The notes beneath the pieces are model-generated. The model saw nothing but the letters and a program-made list of their open reading frames with translations, was not told where the DNA came from and did not search any database. Positions 36,300 to 46,100 of a stretch of DNA of 64,000 nucleotides are shown here, in pieces (positions within the stretch are counted from its first letter, which is position 1; the number at the start of each line of letters is the position of its first letter). The DNA comes from Rhizobium leguminosarum bv. trifolii WSM1325 (lineage in GTDB: Bacteria > Pseudomonadota > Alphaproteobacteria > Rhizobiales > Rhizobiaceae). Made by a program: the position numbers and the translations under genes. The DNA lies in assembly GCA_000023185.1 (NCBI GenBank), contig CP001622.1, positions 620,001 through 684,000 of the forward strand, in the 5' to 3' direction.

Positions 36300-36428
36300 C
36301 TCGCCCTCTTCCCTGCTTTCATAACATGTTCCGCCAGTTTTGGATCGAGGAAAGATCAGCCCGGCAACGGTTCGATGGCTCTGTGCCGCGATTTTCCCGA
36401 GGCAGCCGCCCGGCCATTTGCGGCATGC

Positions 36429-36938
36429 CTAGTCCATCACTTTCCGGAGTTCGAAGAAGAATCGCCGAGGGTCGCCGCGCAGGCACATCATTCCGGCAAT
36501 CCCGTCATCGTCAATCCTCCGAAAGTAGTCCACGATCGGCTGTTTGTCGTAGATCATCGCAGCCGTTTCGATGCCGTCGAGCGCCTGAAGCCGCAACGAA
36601 GCGGTCGTGCCTCTCGCTCGAAGCACCTTCTGCAGGTACGAGAACCCGTGGCGGGCGACGAGCGTCCGGCCAAGGGGCGCCATCTTGATCGCCAGCTCAA
36701 CAGGGAGGAAATTTGGCTCGATCGCCACGAGCCGGCCCGGTCTCCAGTTGAAGAGCAGGGCGTCCGCCCGCATGTCGGAATGGAAGCGCTTGCCAAACCA
36801 GTTGAGATTCTCGAGCACGCCGTCCAGTGGATGGCCCGACTGAATACCGACGCCGCTCCAAAGGCCGACCATGTCCTTCGGCTGGACGGGCTCCAGCGAG
36901 CGGAACCAGGCAGCCATCTCCTCCTGGTCGCCTCGCAT
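36429..36938 (-). CDS. GXWXG/DUF4334 domain protein
   Basis: Predicted 169-residue protein. The GXWXG signature appears as LVGLWSGVGIQSGHPLDGVL in pieces (G-L-W-S-G core), near residue 25, followed by a DUF4334 C-terminal domain ending RFFFELRKVMD. The ATG at 36938 has GGAG six bases upstream; an earlier ATG at 36962 is less well placed. Members are found near lipid and short-chain metabolism genes; function unknown. It lies upstream of the RsbQ-like gene on the same strand with a 129-bp gap. Confidence 0.75.
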   Translation of the reverse strand: MRGDQEEMAAWFRSLEPVQPKDMVGLWSGVGIQSGHPLDGVLENLNWFGKRFHSDMRADALLFNWRPGRLVAIEPNFLPVELAIKMAPLGRTLVARHGFSYLQKVLRARGTTASLRLQALDGIETAAMIYDKQPIVDYFRRIDDDGIAGMMCLRGDPRRFFFELRKVMD

Positions 36939-37021
36939 GGTTTCTCCTTCAACGACGTTCATTGTGGAAAAATGAAAAGAAGGTTTGGAAAGTTCCCGTT
37001 CATGCGGACCGGTCGGAAGCG

Positions 37022-37045
37022 CAACGGCCCCCGAAGGGGCCGTTG
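37022..37045. terminator. Perfect 10-bp hairpin downstream of bioY
   Basis: CAACGGCCCC (37022-37031) and GGGGCCGTTG (37036-37045) with a CGAA loop, without T tract on either strand. It lies just after the bioY stop and before DUF4334 on the same strand; a transcript barrier or processing site is likely. Confidence 0.55.
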
Positions 37046-37076
37046 GGGTATTCGCCAGACAAGACCGGCCTATGCG

Positions 37077-37640
37077 TCAGGCGCGCGACGGCAGCAGGGG
37101 ATAGCCGACCATGACGGCGCGGCCAAGCAGGGCTGCGACGAAAGCCTTGATCACATCGCCGGGAATGAAGGCCATCGAGCCGACGAAGGCTTTCGTGAAG
37201 CCGAGGCCGGCGACGGTGGCGAGATAGGTGATGCCGAAGGCGTAGAGCACGACGATGCCGCCGGCCATGGCGGTGAGGAAGAAGCTCACCGTCTGCACCA
37301 GGCCGGATTGCTGATGGTTGACCAGCCGTTCGCTGAGATAGCCGGTGACGAAGGCGGCAAAGATCCAGCCGATCAGGAAGCCGGCCGTCGGCGACGCGAA
37401 GATGGCAAGCCCGCCGCGGCCGCCGGAAAGCACCGGCAGGCCGATCGCCACCAGCACCAGCACGATCAGCACGGCAATCGCGCCACGCCGGGCGCCGAGC
37501 ACGACGCCGGCCATCATCACGCCGAGGGATTGGGCGGTGATCGGCACCGGAATGAAGCCGAGCGAGATCGGCGGCAGCAGGCCAAGCGCCACGATGATCG
37601 CGGCAAAGAGGGCGGTAAGAACGAGGTCGCGAGTGCTCAT
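37077..37640 (-). CDS. bioY: Biotin ECF transporter S component
   Basis: Predicted 187-residue membrane protein with about six hydrophobic helices. The family pattern is clear in TRDLVLTALFAAIIVALG, LGFIPVPITAQSLGVM and the C-terminal IPGDVIKAFVAALLG. The ATG at 37640 or the one just before (37643) starts it. It is the last gene of bioMNY and binds biotin in the membrane. Spacing to bioN is 24 bp. Rhizobium etli needs this uptake system because it makes little biotin. Confidence 0.94.
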   Translation of the reverse strand: MSTRDLVLTALFAAIIVALGLLPPISLGFIPVPITAQSLGVMMAGVVLGARRGAIAVLIVLVLVAIGLPVLSGGRGGLAIFASPTAGFLIGWIFAAFVTGYLSERLVNHQQSGLVQTVSFFLTAMAGGIVVLYAFGITYLATVAGLGFTKAFVGSMAFIPGDVIKAFVAALLGRAVMVGYPLLPSRA

Positions 37641-37664
37641 CATGAATTCCGTATTTATCAATCG

Positions 37665-38273
37665 TTAACTCACATGCCGCCGAATGCCGCGCGCGTCAAT
37701 CGCCGCGGCGATATTATCCGCATCCTTGAGCGTCAGGATGATCAGCGGCGCAAGCAGCGTCGTCGGCCGCACCTTCAGCCCGCGTGCCTGATGCGCCTCG
37801 CGGATCGCCTGATAACGCCCGACGATCTCCGGCACGAAACGCAGCACCAGCCCCAGCGCCAGGCCGATATCGTCGGCCTGCACCCAGCCGGTGCGTTCGA
37901 GCGGGCGGGCAAGCGCCGTGACCTCGTCGATGAACTCGGTGATCGAGGTCGTCGCCGTCACGGTGGCGGCAAGCAGCATCAGCGCCGTCAGCCGCAGCAG
38001 GGGCACGAGCGCTTCCTGCCAGGGATTGAAGATGAGGTTGAAGAGTGCGACGACCGCGATCGTCAGGAAGACCGGCCGCAGCCGCCGGAGCCCATCCGCA
38101 AACGGCAGGCCGATCATCCGGTAGAGAACCGCCGTCAGCAGCACGGCGATCGACAGCAAGACGAGGTTCCCGCTGATGAACAGCACGACGCCGAAGACCG
38201 TTAGCGACAACAGCTTTACCCGCGGCGAAAGCCGGTGCATCACGCTGTTGCCTTCGACATAGAGCGATTGCAT
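37665..38273 (-). CDS. bioN: Biotin ECF transporter T component
   Basis: Predicted 202-residue membrane protein with four or five helices and the coupling motifs ARPLERTG and AIREAHQARGL (the family A-R-G patterns contacted by the ATPase), followed by AAAIDARGI. It overlaps bioM by 1 bp (TGATG). It connects BioY to the BioM ATPase in the energy-coupling factor complex. Confidence 0.93.
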   Translation of the reverse strand: MQSLYVEGNSVMHRLSPRVKLLSLTVFGVVLFISGNLVLLSIAVLLTAVLYRMIGLPFADGLRRLRPVFLTIAVVALFNLIFNPWQEALVPLLRLTALMLLAATVTATTSITEFIDEVTALARPLERTGWVQADDIGLALGLVLRFVPEIVGRYQAIREAHQARGLKVRPTTLLAPLIILTLKDADNIAAAIDARGIRRHVS

Positions 38274-38962
38274 CAGGCGGCGATCTCCTTGTAGCGGGCG
38301 ATCGCTTCGGCAGCCGGTGCATCGGCGGCAAGCCGCCCTTCATGAAACAGCAGCACTCGCTCGAAATCGGCGATCAGCTCCAGATCATGCGTGATGATGA
38401 TGGCGCTTTCCGGGAGCCCGGCGATAATCCCTTCGACCAGCGCCCGGTTCTTGAGGTCGAGCTGGTTGGTCGGTTCGTCGAGGATCAGAATGCCGGGCCC
38501 CGTCGCCAGCACCGAGCAGAGCGCCGCCACCTGCAGCTCGCCGCCGGAAAGCTCGTGCGCGCGCCGATCGGCCAGCGCCTCGGCGCCGAAGCGGGCCAGC
38601 ACGCCCTCGACCTTCGCCTCGATCTCCGCCTTGCTGAAGCCACGCCGCTTCAGCCCGAAGGCGATATCGTCTTTGACGATCGGCAGGATGATCTGGTTCT
38701 GCGGCGACTGGAAGATGAAGCCGACATCGGCCACCGCAGTCTTCTCGTCGCCCGTGTCGCGGCCGTTGACGGTGACGCGGCCGACCGATGGTTTGTTCAA
38801 TCCGTTGATCAGCCGCGCAAACGTCGTCTTGCCCGAACCGTTCAGCCCGATGACGCCGATGCGTTTCCCACTGATGTCAAGCGTCAGCGGCTGCAGCGCC
38901 ACTCGTGCCCCGAAACTGACCCCGGCGCCTTCGAAACGAATATCCAAACCAATCCCTCGCAT
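38273..38962 (-). CDS. bioM: Biotin ECF transporter ATPase
   Basis: Predicted 229-residue ABC ATPase. Walker A is GLNGSGKTT, the Q-loop lies in FIFQSPQNQI, the signature is LSGGE and Walker B is ILILDEPT with a switch His in IIITHDLEL. First gene of bioMNY; bioN follows with a 1-bp overlap. The family's usual length is longer by some tens of residues, mainly in the C-terminus. A RIME-like repeat lies upstream. Confidence 0.94.
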   Translation of the reverse strand: MRGIGLDIRFEGAGVSFGARVALQPLTLDISGKRIGVIGLNGSGKTTFARLINGLNKPSVGRVTVNGRDTGDEKTAVADVGFIFQSPQNQIILPIVKDDIAFGLKRRGFSKAEIEAKVEGVLARFGAEALADRRAHELSGGELQVAALCSVLATGPGILILDEPTNQLDLKNRALVEGIIAGLPESAIIITHDLELIADFERVLLFHEGRLAADAPAAEAIARYKEIAA

Positions 38963-39293
38963 TTTTCACCGGAGGAGATTGCCGATACCGGCCCCTCATC
39001 CGCCTGCCGGCACCAGCCGGGGTCGAGCCACTCGTCTCGACCCGTCCTTCGGACCGCCGTAAACGGGGCGAAGGGGTTAGACCGCGACCTCTCCATTCCC
39101 CACCAACCTCTCGCAGGGCACGTCCCCTCTCCCCGCGAGCGGGGAGAGGGTTAGGGTGAGGGGCAGCCATTGGCGCCAACCTGACAGCAGTGCTTCTACA
39201 CGGGGAATCGAGGATGATGAAAGCGCAAATCTTGCTGTCGATATTGGGTCGATATCGGGTGGCTAGGAAGATTTTCCGGATTATGATGCAGCT
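38963..39293. other. 331-bp divergent intergenic region
   Basis: Lies between divergent bioM and the AlkX-like gene. It contains family C repeat copy 3 (38992-39166) and about 120 bp of lower-GC sequence (39167-39293) with the probable AlkX promoter, but no other feature I can support. Confidence 0.6.
38992..39166. repeat. RIME-like repeat, family C, copy 3
   Basis: Inverted orientation relative to copy 1. It begins CCCCTCATCCGCC, then GGTCGAGCCACTCGTCTCGACC, GTCCGAAGG complement, CCCCACCAACCTCTCGC, and ends in CCTCTCCCCGCGAGCGGGGAGAGG. Written here in short pieces; arms match copy 1. Confidence 0.8.
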
Positions 39294-40484
39294 ATGACGA
39301 ATCTGCTTTCCAATTCCGACGCCCGCCGTGTCTTCCTTGCCAAGCAGGGCCTCAGCGCTCCGCCGAACCGCGCCTTGACCAAGGCCGGCTTGTTGCAGCT
39401 CATCCATGAACTGGGTTTCGTCCAGGTGGACAGCATCCAGACGGTGGAGCGGGCGCATCATCAGATCCTGTTTTCCCGCAACCAGACCTACAGGCGCGAG
39501 CATCTGACGGCGCTGCTCGAAAAGGACGGCGCGCTGTTCGAGCACTGGACGCATGATGCTTCCATCCTGCCGAGCGCCTTCTTCGTCTATTGGAAGCACA
39601 AGTTCCTTCATCAGGAAAAGGTGCTCATCGAACGCTGGCGCAAATGGCGCGGCGAGGGGTTCGAGGCGGCGTTTGCGGAGACCTATGAGCGCGTTGAGCG
39701 CGACGGTGCAATCCTCTCACGCGATATCAAGGCCGATGGACACGTTTCCGGCGGCTGGTGGAACTGGCATCCGAACAAGACGGCGCTCGAATACTTCTGG
39801 CACACCGGCAAATTCGCCATCGCCGGCCGCTCGAATTTCCAGAAGATCTATGACCTGGCGGAGCGCGTCATCCCGACCGAGTTCCGCGAGCCGGAGGTGA
39901 GCCGCGAGGAATTCGTCGACTGGGCATGCCGCAGCGCGCTTACCCGGCTCGGCTTCGCCACCCATGGCGAGATATCGGCCTTCTGGAACCTGGTCTCGCC
40001 CGATGAGGCCAAGGCCTGGGTATCAGCCCATCGCGACGAACTGATCGAAGTGCTGATCGAACCGGCGCTCGGCGGCAAGGCGCGCCCATCCTGGGCTTTT
40101 GCCGATTTCCTCTCGACGCTCGACACTTACCCCGGCGCTCCGCCGCGCATTCGCGTGCTCAGCCCCTTCGACCCGATGATCCGCGACCGCAACCGCACCG
40201 AACGCCTGTTCGGCTTCTTCTACCGCATCGAGATTTTCGTGCCCGAGCCCAAGCGCGAATATGGCTATTACGTCTTCCCGCTGCTCGAAGGCGACAGGCT
40301 GATTGGCCGCATCGACATGAAGGCGGATCGGAAGAAATCGACGCTCGACGTCAAGCGGCTCTGGCTGGAGCCCGGTGTGAAGCCGTCGGCCGGGCGGCTG
40401 GAGAGACTGGAAGCGGAGTTGGAGCGGCTGGCGCGGTTTGCCGGCGTGGAGAAGGTCGTGTTTCTGGAAGGGTGGAGGGGATAG
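39294..40484 (+). CDS. HTH_42 DNA glycosylase, AlkX/YcaQ-type
   Basis: Predicted 396-residue protein of the YcaQ/AlkZ superfamily, a set of winged-helix DNA glycosylases that remove bulky or crosslinked alkylpurines. The catalytic QxD motif is visible as FVQVDSIQ (AlkZ itself has QxQ), and RDRNRTERLFGFFYRIEIFVP is conserved near the C-terminus. Several tandem winged-helix modules are predicted. It faces ribB convergently across an inverted repeat. The likely role is repair of alkylation or crosslink damage; the substrate is not proven for this subfamily. Confidence 0.88.
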   Translation: MTNLLSNSDARRVFLAKQGLSAPPNRALTKAGLLQLIHELGFVQVDSIQTVERAHHQILFSRNQTYRREHLTALLEKDGALFEHWTHDASILPSAFFVYWKHKFLHQEKVLIERWRKWRGEGFEAAFAETYERVERDGAILSRDIKADGHVSGGWWNWHPNKTALEYFWHTGKFAIAGRSNFQKIYDLAERVIPTEFREPEVSREEFVDWACRSALTRLGFATHGEISAFWNLVSPDEAKAWVSAHRDELIEVLIEPALGGKARPSWAFADFLSTLDTYPGAPPRIRVLSPFDPMIRDRNRTERLFGFFYRIEIFVPEPKREYGYYVFPLLEGDRLIGRIDMKADRKKSTLDVKRLWLEPGVKPSAGRLERLEAELERLARFAGVEKVVFLEGWRG

Positions 40485-40499
40485 TCGAACTACCCTCAC

Positions 40500-40645
40500 T
40501 CCCTCATCCCTGTGCTTGTCACAGGGATCCAGCGCACCCAAGTCCTTGGGTGCGGGAAACTCTCTTCGTAGAAGCAAATGAGTCATTCACGGCGCGGACG
40601 CGCCGTGGCTGGATTCCTGTGACAAGCACAGGAATGAGGGATGGC
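40500..40645. repeat. Family D inverted repeat between convergent genes
   Basis: Left arm CATCCCTGTGCTTGTCACAG with GGATCCAGC, right arm GCTGGATTCCTGTGACAAGC with ACAGGAATGAGG, about 30 bp each and separated by about 75 bp with internal hairpins (CACCCAAGTCCTTGGGTG; GGCGCGGACGCGCC). Similar elements occur in other alphaproteobacterial genomes as I recall. Likely to act as a bidirectional terminator. Confidence 0.75.
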
Positions 40646-40667
40646 GAGGGTCCAAGCCCACGCCCGT

Positions 40668-41771
40668 TCAGCAGATCTCCGTCGTGCTGATCTTGATGCC
40701 GAACCCTTCGAGGCCGACATAGTGGCGCTCGCGGCTGGTGAGCAGCTTGATCGAGCTGACGCCGAGATCCTTGAGGATCTGTGCGCCGAGGCCGATTTCC
40801 AGCCATTCGCTGTCGCGCGTCTGGGCTTCGGCATGGGCTTCGCGGCCCTGGTTGCGGGCCTTGCGGCCATTATCGTGGTGGCCGACGCCGACCGAGCCTT
40901 CGCGCAGATAGACGATGACGCCGCGGCCTTGCTCGGCAATCTTCTGCATGTAGAAATCGACCGGGCTGTTCTTGCCGAAGAGATCCTCGGCGACATTTTC
41001 CGGATGCAGGCGGACCGGGATGTCGACGCCGTCGCGGATATCGCCGAAGACGACGGCGAGATGCTGCATCGGGTCCCAGGGCAGGGAATAGGTATGCGCC
41101 TTGGCCTTGCCGAACGGTGTCTCGATGTCGAAGCTGGTGCCGAGTTCGATCAGTGTTTCCTTGCGCTGGCGATAGGCGATCAGGTCGGCGACGGAGACGA
41201 GCTTCAGCCCGTGCTGTGCGGCGAAATCGACCACCTGTGGGCCGCGCGTGACGGTGCCGTCGTCGTTGACCAGCTCGGAGATGACGCCGATCAGCGGCAG
41301 GCCGGCGAGCTTGCAGAGGTCGACGGCCGCTTCCGTATGGCCGGAGCGCATCAGTACCCCGCCTTCGCGGGAAACCAGCGGGAAGATGTGGCCGGGACGG
41401 ACGAAATCGGAAGCGCCGACATTCGGATTGGCGAGGTTGCGCACCGTCAGCGTCCGGTCGTCTGCCGAGATGCCGGTCGACGTGCCGTGCTTGAAATCGA
41501 CCGAGACGGTGAAGGCAGTCGTATGGGCCGAATCGTTTTCCGCCACCATGGCGTTGAGGTTGAGGCGCTTGGCCTCTTCCTTCGGCATCGGCGCGCAGAC
41601 GATGCCGGAGGTGTGGCGGACGATGAAGGCCATCTTCTCCGGTGTGCAATGCACGGCGGCGACGATCAGGTCGCCTTCGTTCTCGCGGTCATTGTCGTCC
41701 ATGACGACGACCATCTCGCCGGCCTCGAAGGCCCGGATGGCGTCGACGACGCGCTTCTGGTCATAAGACAT
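40668..41771 (-). CDS. ribB: 3,4-dihydroxy-2-butanone-4-phosphate synthase with degenerate GTP cyclohydrolase II half
   Basis: Predicted 367-residue protein. The N-terminal domain (about residues 1-205) has DDNDRENEGDLI, the Thr-Gly-Ile segment and GGVLMRSGHTEAAVDL, all of active DHBP synthases that make the riboflavin 4-carbon precursor from ribulose 5-phosphate. The C-terminal domain has the RibA fold length but the zinc-binding Cys pattern (C-x10-C-x-C) is missing: the region reads GDIRDGVDIPVRLHPENVAEDLFG. The half is therefore probably inactive or regulatory. It lies 12 bp downstream of aroC on the same strand, so co-transcription is likely. Confidence 0.92.
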   Translation of the reverse strand: MSYDQKRVVDAIRAFEAGEMVVVMDDNDRENEGDLIVAAVHCTPEKMAFIVRHTSGIVCAPMPKEEAKRLNLNAMVAENDSAHTTAFTVSVDFKHGTSTGISADDRTLTVRNLANPNVGASDFVRPGHIFPLVSREGGVLMRSGHTEAAVDLCKLAGLPLIGVISELVNDDGTVTRGPQVVDFAAQHGLKLVSVADLIAYRQRKETLIELGTSFDIETPFGKAKAHTYSLPWDPMQHLAVVFGDIRDGVDIPVRLHPENVAEDLFGKNSPVDFYMQKIAEQGRGVIVYLREGSVGVGHHDNGRKARNQGREAHAEAQTRDSEWLEIGLGAQILKDLGVSSIKLLTSRERHYVGLEGFGIKISTTEIC

Positions 41772-41783
41772 GGGCGAGCGCTC

Positions 41784-42881
41784 CTATTTCAGACGGCCGG
41801 TCTGGCCGCGGTCGCGAAGATAATGGTCGGCGACGGCGCAGGCGACCATCGCCTCGCCGATCGGCACGGCGCGGATGCCAACGCAGGGATCGTGCCGGCC
41901 CTTGGTGCGGATATCGACATTCTTGCCCTCCGCATCGATCGACTGGCGTTCGGTCAGGATCGAGGAGGTCGGCTTGACGGCGAAACGCGCCACCACCGGC
42001 TGCCCGGTGGAGATGCCGCCGAGAATACCGCCGGCATTGTTGGAAAGGAAGATCGGCGTGCCGTCATTGCCCATGCGCATCTCGTCGGCATTGTCTTCGC
42101 CTGACGTTTCGGCGGCGGCAAAACCATTGCCGATCTCGACGCCCTTGACGGCGTTGATCGACATCAGCAGCGAGGCGATGTCCTGATCGAGCTTGGCATA
42201 GATCGGCGCGCCGAGGCCGGCCGGCACACCTTCGGCAATCACCTCGATGACCGCGCCGATCGAGGAGCCCTTCTTGCGGACGCCGTCGAGATATTCCTCC
42301 CAGACCGGCACGATCGCCGCATCGGGCGAGAAGAACGGGTTCTGATCGACCTGGTCCCAGTCCCAGTTGCGGCGGTTGATCTTGTACTTGCCGATCTGCA
42401 CCAGCGCGCCGCGCACGGTAACGCCTGGTACGACAAGGCGGGCGATGCCGCCGGCGGCAACCCGCGCAGCGGTCTCGCGCGCCGAGGAGCGGCCGCCGCC
42501 GCGATAGTCGCGAATGCCGTATTTGAGGTCGTAGGTATAATCGGCATGGCCGGGGCGGTATTGTTTCGCGATCTCGCCGTAATCCTTGGAGCGCTGGTCG
42601 GTATTTTCGATCAGCATCGAGATCGGCGTGCCGGTGGTCGTCATCGTCTCGCCGTCGGCGTCGAGCATGACGCCTGATAGTATCTTCACCAGATCGTCCT
42701 CGCGCCGCTGCGTCACGAAGCGGGATTGGCCGGGCTTGCGCTTGTCGAGCCAGACCTGCAGGTCCTTGAGCTTGAAGCTGAGCCCCGGAGGGCAGCCGTC
42801 GACGACGCAGCCGAGCGCCGGACCATGGCTTTCGCCCCAGGTGGTTACGCGGAAGAGGTGACCGAATGTATTGTGCGACAT
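41784..42881 (-). CDS. aroC: Chorismate synthase
   Basis: Predicted 365-residue FMN-dependent enzyme converting EPSP to chorismate, the last common step to aromatic amino acids. Signatures: GESHGPALG, the [19 protein letters not shown] segment, and [11 protein letters not shown]; length is typical. The ATG at 42881 fits the family start ([19 protein letters not shown]). It leads ribB by 12 bp. Confidence 0.97.
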   Translation of the reverse strand: MSHNTFGHLFRVTTWGESHGPALGCVVDGCPPGLSFKLKDLQVWLDKRKPGQSRFVTQRREDDLVKILSGVMLDADGETMTTTGTPISMLIENTDQRSKDYGEIAKQYRPGHADYTYDLKYGIRDYRGGGRSSARETAARVAAGGIARLVVPGVTVRGALVQIGKYKINRRNWDWDQVDQNPFFSPDAAIVPVWEEYLDGVRKKGSSIGAVIEVIAEGVPAGLGAPIYAKLDQDIASLLMSINAVKGVEIGNGFAAAETSGEDNADEMRMGNDGTPIFLSNNAGGILGGISTGQPVVARFAVKPTSSILTERQSIDAEGKNVDIRTKGRHDPCVGIRAVPIGEAMVACAVADHYLRDRGQTGRLK

Positions 42882-43104
42882 GTGTTCCGACCGGTGGCGC
42901 GCCAAAGCCGGTCGCGCCATTGCTTGAATAGGCGCGACACTCATAGGCCAAAAAAACGCCGAGGCAAAAGCCTTTCTTTGCGCCAAACCGGCAGCTCAGG
43001 GAATGCTGTTTCCGTTCGTTGTCGGGGATGGGCGGCGCATCCGGCCGCCACTCTCTTTGCGCAGGCGGGGAGGGGGCAGGGCGAGGGCGATCGGCAGGCA
43101 GCGA

Positions 43105-46100
43105 TCAGGACGCCAGCCGCCACCCCGTTCCGGTCGCTTCCGCGGTGAAATCGTCGAAGGAGAGCGGCTGCGAGAAGGCATAGCCTTGCAGGATGTCGCA
43201 GCCGAGATCGCGCAGCAGCGCGGCATGTGCTGCCGTCTCCACCCCTTCGGCCACCGTCTCGACGCCGAGTGAGCGGGCGATCTCGATGATCGAGCTGACC
43301 AATGCGCGCTCCTGCGAGGCATTGACGATCGGCTGCACCAGCTGGCGGTCGATCTTCAGCCGCTTCGGCTTCAGCTTCAACAGGCTGACGATCGAGGTAT
43401 GGCCGGTGCCGAAATCGTCGATCTCGATATCGATGCCGAGCGCCTTGATGCGCTCGAGATTCTGCGAGACGACGTCCTCGCTCTCGTCGAGGAATATCGA
43501 TTCCACCAGTTCGAAGGAGAGCTCGCCCGGACGGATATGCAGGTCGGCGAGCGATTCCAGCAGGCTGCCGTCATGCAGCCGTCGGGCCGAAACATTGACA
43601 GAGACCTTGGGCACCACAATGCCGCGCGCCGTCCAGCGCATCTTGTCGTGCAGCGCAGTTTCCAGCACGATCCGGTCGAGCATCTGCACGACATTGATCT
43701 CGTCGGCGATGCGCAGGAACTTGTCAGGCGCGAGCCACCCCTTGGAGGGGTGCTTCCAGCGCACTAGCGCCTCGACGCCGGTGAGTTCCATCGTCCGGGC
43801 GCAGAATTGCGGCTGATACCAAGCGGTGAATTCGCCATTGTCGATGCCGGCGAGGATCTCGTCGGCCGTGCGCTTGGTGTTGATGATATCGGCCTGGAGA
43901 TTGTGATTGAAGAATTCGAAGCGGTTGCGGCCCGTGCTCTTGGCGCGGTAGAGCGCGATATCGGCATTGATCAGCACCTTGCGCGCATCGACATGGATGC
44001 CGTTGGCAAGCGCAATCCCGATCGACACGCCGCAGCGGCAGGAAAAACCCTGGAAATCGATCGGCTGGCGCATTTCCTCGATGATCCGCGTCGAAAGCTG
44101 CGCCATCTCCTTGTCGCCGACGTCGAGGGCGAGGATGACGAATTCGTCGCCGCCGATGCGCGCGACGATGTCGCTGCCGCGGACATTCTTGGCGAGCACC
44201 TTCGAGGCGTGTACCAGCATCGCATCGCCGGCGGCATGGCCGAGCGTGTCGTTGATGTCCTTGAAGCGGTCGAGGTCGATGTGCAGGATCGAGAATTTCT
44301 GCCGCTGCTGGCGGCCGTCATGGGTCAGACTTTCGAGCGCGATGTCGAGCTTGCGGCGGTTGGCGAGTGCGGTCAGCGGGTCGTGCAGTGAATTGTGCTC
44401 GATCCTGTTTTTGACAAGCTCGAGCTCGATATTCTTGGCGACCGCATCGTCTTTGGCGGCTTTCAGCCGGATCGTCATCAGCACGTCTTCGGTGGCGTCG
44501 AAGGCGATGCCCATGATCTTCATCTCGCTAGTCCCCGTCTGGTGGACCTTGCCGACCGAGCGCACATAGCGCACCGAGCCGTCGTCGACGATCACCCGGC
44601 AGACGAGGGTGTGCGTATCGCCGTTGTGCTTGAAGTGACGCGCGCTTTCGAGCGCCAGGCTCCTGTCCTCGGGGTGGATGCGGCTAAGCCAGATCTCCTC
44701 GGTCATGAAGCCGTTGCGCGGTGTAAGCCCATAGAGTTCGTGCATCCGCTCGTTCCAGATCGAGCCGCCGAGGCCAGGCCGCGCCTCCCATATGCCGCAC
44801 TGATAGGAATTGAGCGCCAGGTCGAGCCGGCTGGAAAGCTCGGCGAGCTCGCCCTCGCGGCTCGAGAGCTCGTCAAGCGCCAGCTCCAGCTCGGCATTCT
44901 TGACCTCGCTCATATCCTTGGCCTTGCGCAGCGTGTCGGTGATCTCCGCATCGGCGGTCACGTCCCAGACGATGCCGATCGTCTTGCTGACGCCGGCTGC
45001 ATCCGTATAGAAGGCGCCGACCGAGCGCAGATGGCGGATGCCGCCGTTGCCAAGCAGGATGCGGTACTGCGCCGTGCAGGCAACGCCGGCAATGCTGCAG
45101 CTGAAGAAATGCACTTCGGCAGTTTCACGATCCTCGGGCAGGATCGCCGCCAGCCATTCGTCGAGCACCCGGCTTCCTTCTTTCGCCGCTTTGCCGTGCA
45201 GAGCCGCGGCACGGGCATCCCAGAGCAGACTGCTCGAATGATCCTCCAGCTCCCAGATGCCGATATTGGAGGATTCCAGCGCCAGGTTGAGCCGCTGCGA
45301 CAGTTCCAGCAATTTTGCCTCGCGGGTCTCCAGCGCGGTGATGTTGCGATTGCGCTCGCCGAGCAACAGGGTCGCGAAGAAGATCGGCACGATGATGATG
45401 AAGCCGGCGGCAAGGATGATCAGACGCAGCTCGGTGCGGTTTTCGGGTATCGCGTTCCAGCCGCTATTAGGGACCGCGGAAAGCTCCCACTTGCCGCCGG
45501 CAAAGCCGATCTTCTGGCGCATCGGATTCTTGTCATCGATATCGGACGAACCGAAGAACGGCGGCGGCAAAGCGGCGTTGGTCGCGGCCGCCGCGCCGAT
45601 ATCGCGGATGGCGATCGAAAGATGGCCGAGATGCGGATAACGCTCACGGTTTTCGCGGTCGCGCGCCGGCATCAGCCCGGTCGCCTGGTAAAACATTTGC
45701 TGGTCGATGGCGACTTCGACCGCCCCCCAGATCCGCCGCTGGCCGTTCTCCTTGACGTAAACCGGGAAGAAGATGGCAAAGGCGTCGCGGCCGTCGGTGC
45801 TGATCGGGCCGTAGAAGCGCGCCGACTGGTCGCCGGCCGCGCCAGTCATCACTTGGCGAAAGAAGAGAGTTTCGCGCACGTCGCGGCCGATCCGCTCATT
45901 GCCGGATTGCGGTGGGTGGATGTCGCGGATGATGAAATCAGGCGCGACGGCGATATGAATGAAAGACGGGTTCTGGATTAGCAGCCAGTTGATCTGGCGC
46001 TCCATCTCCTCTCCGTTGGCCGCGCTGACGGAGATCAGGTTCGTCAGATCGCGCACGACGCTGAGGTCCAAATTGATCTCGGCCATCACCCGGGCGCGGA

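Noticed and set aside
36150..38204. 684-codon plus-strand open frame over rsbQ-like, DUF4334, bioY and bioN
   Set aside because: It crosses four well-supported minus-strand genes and its translation is compositionally biased (Arg/His/Gln/Asp).
44395..45981. 528-codon plus-strand open frame over the c-di-GMP gene
   Set aside because: Antisense to clear PAS/GGDEF coding; no recognisable motif.
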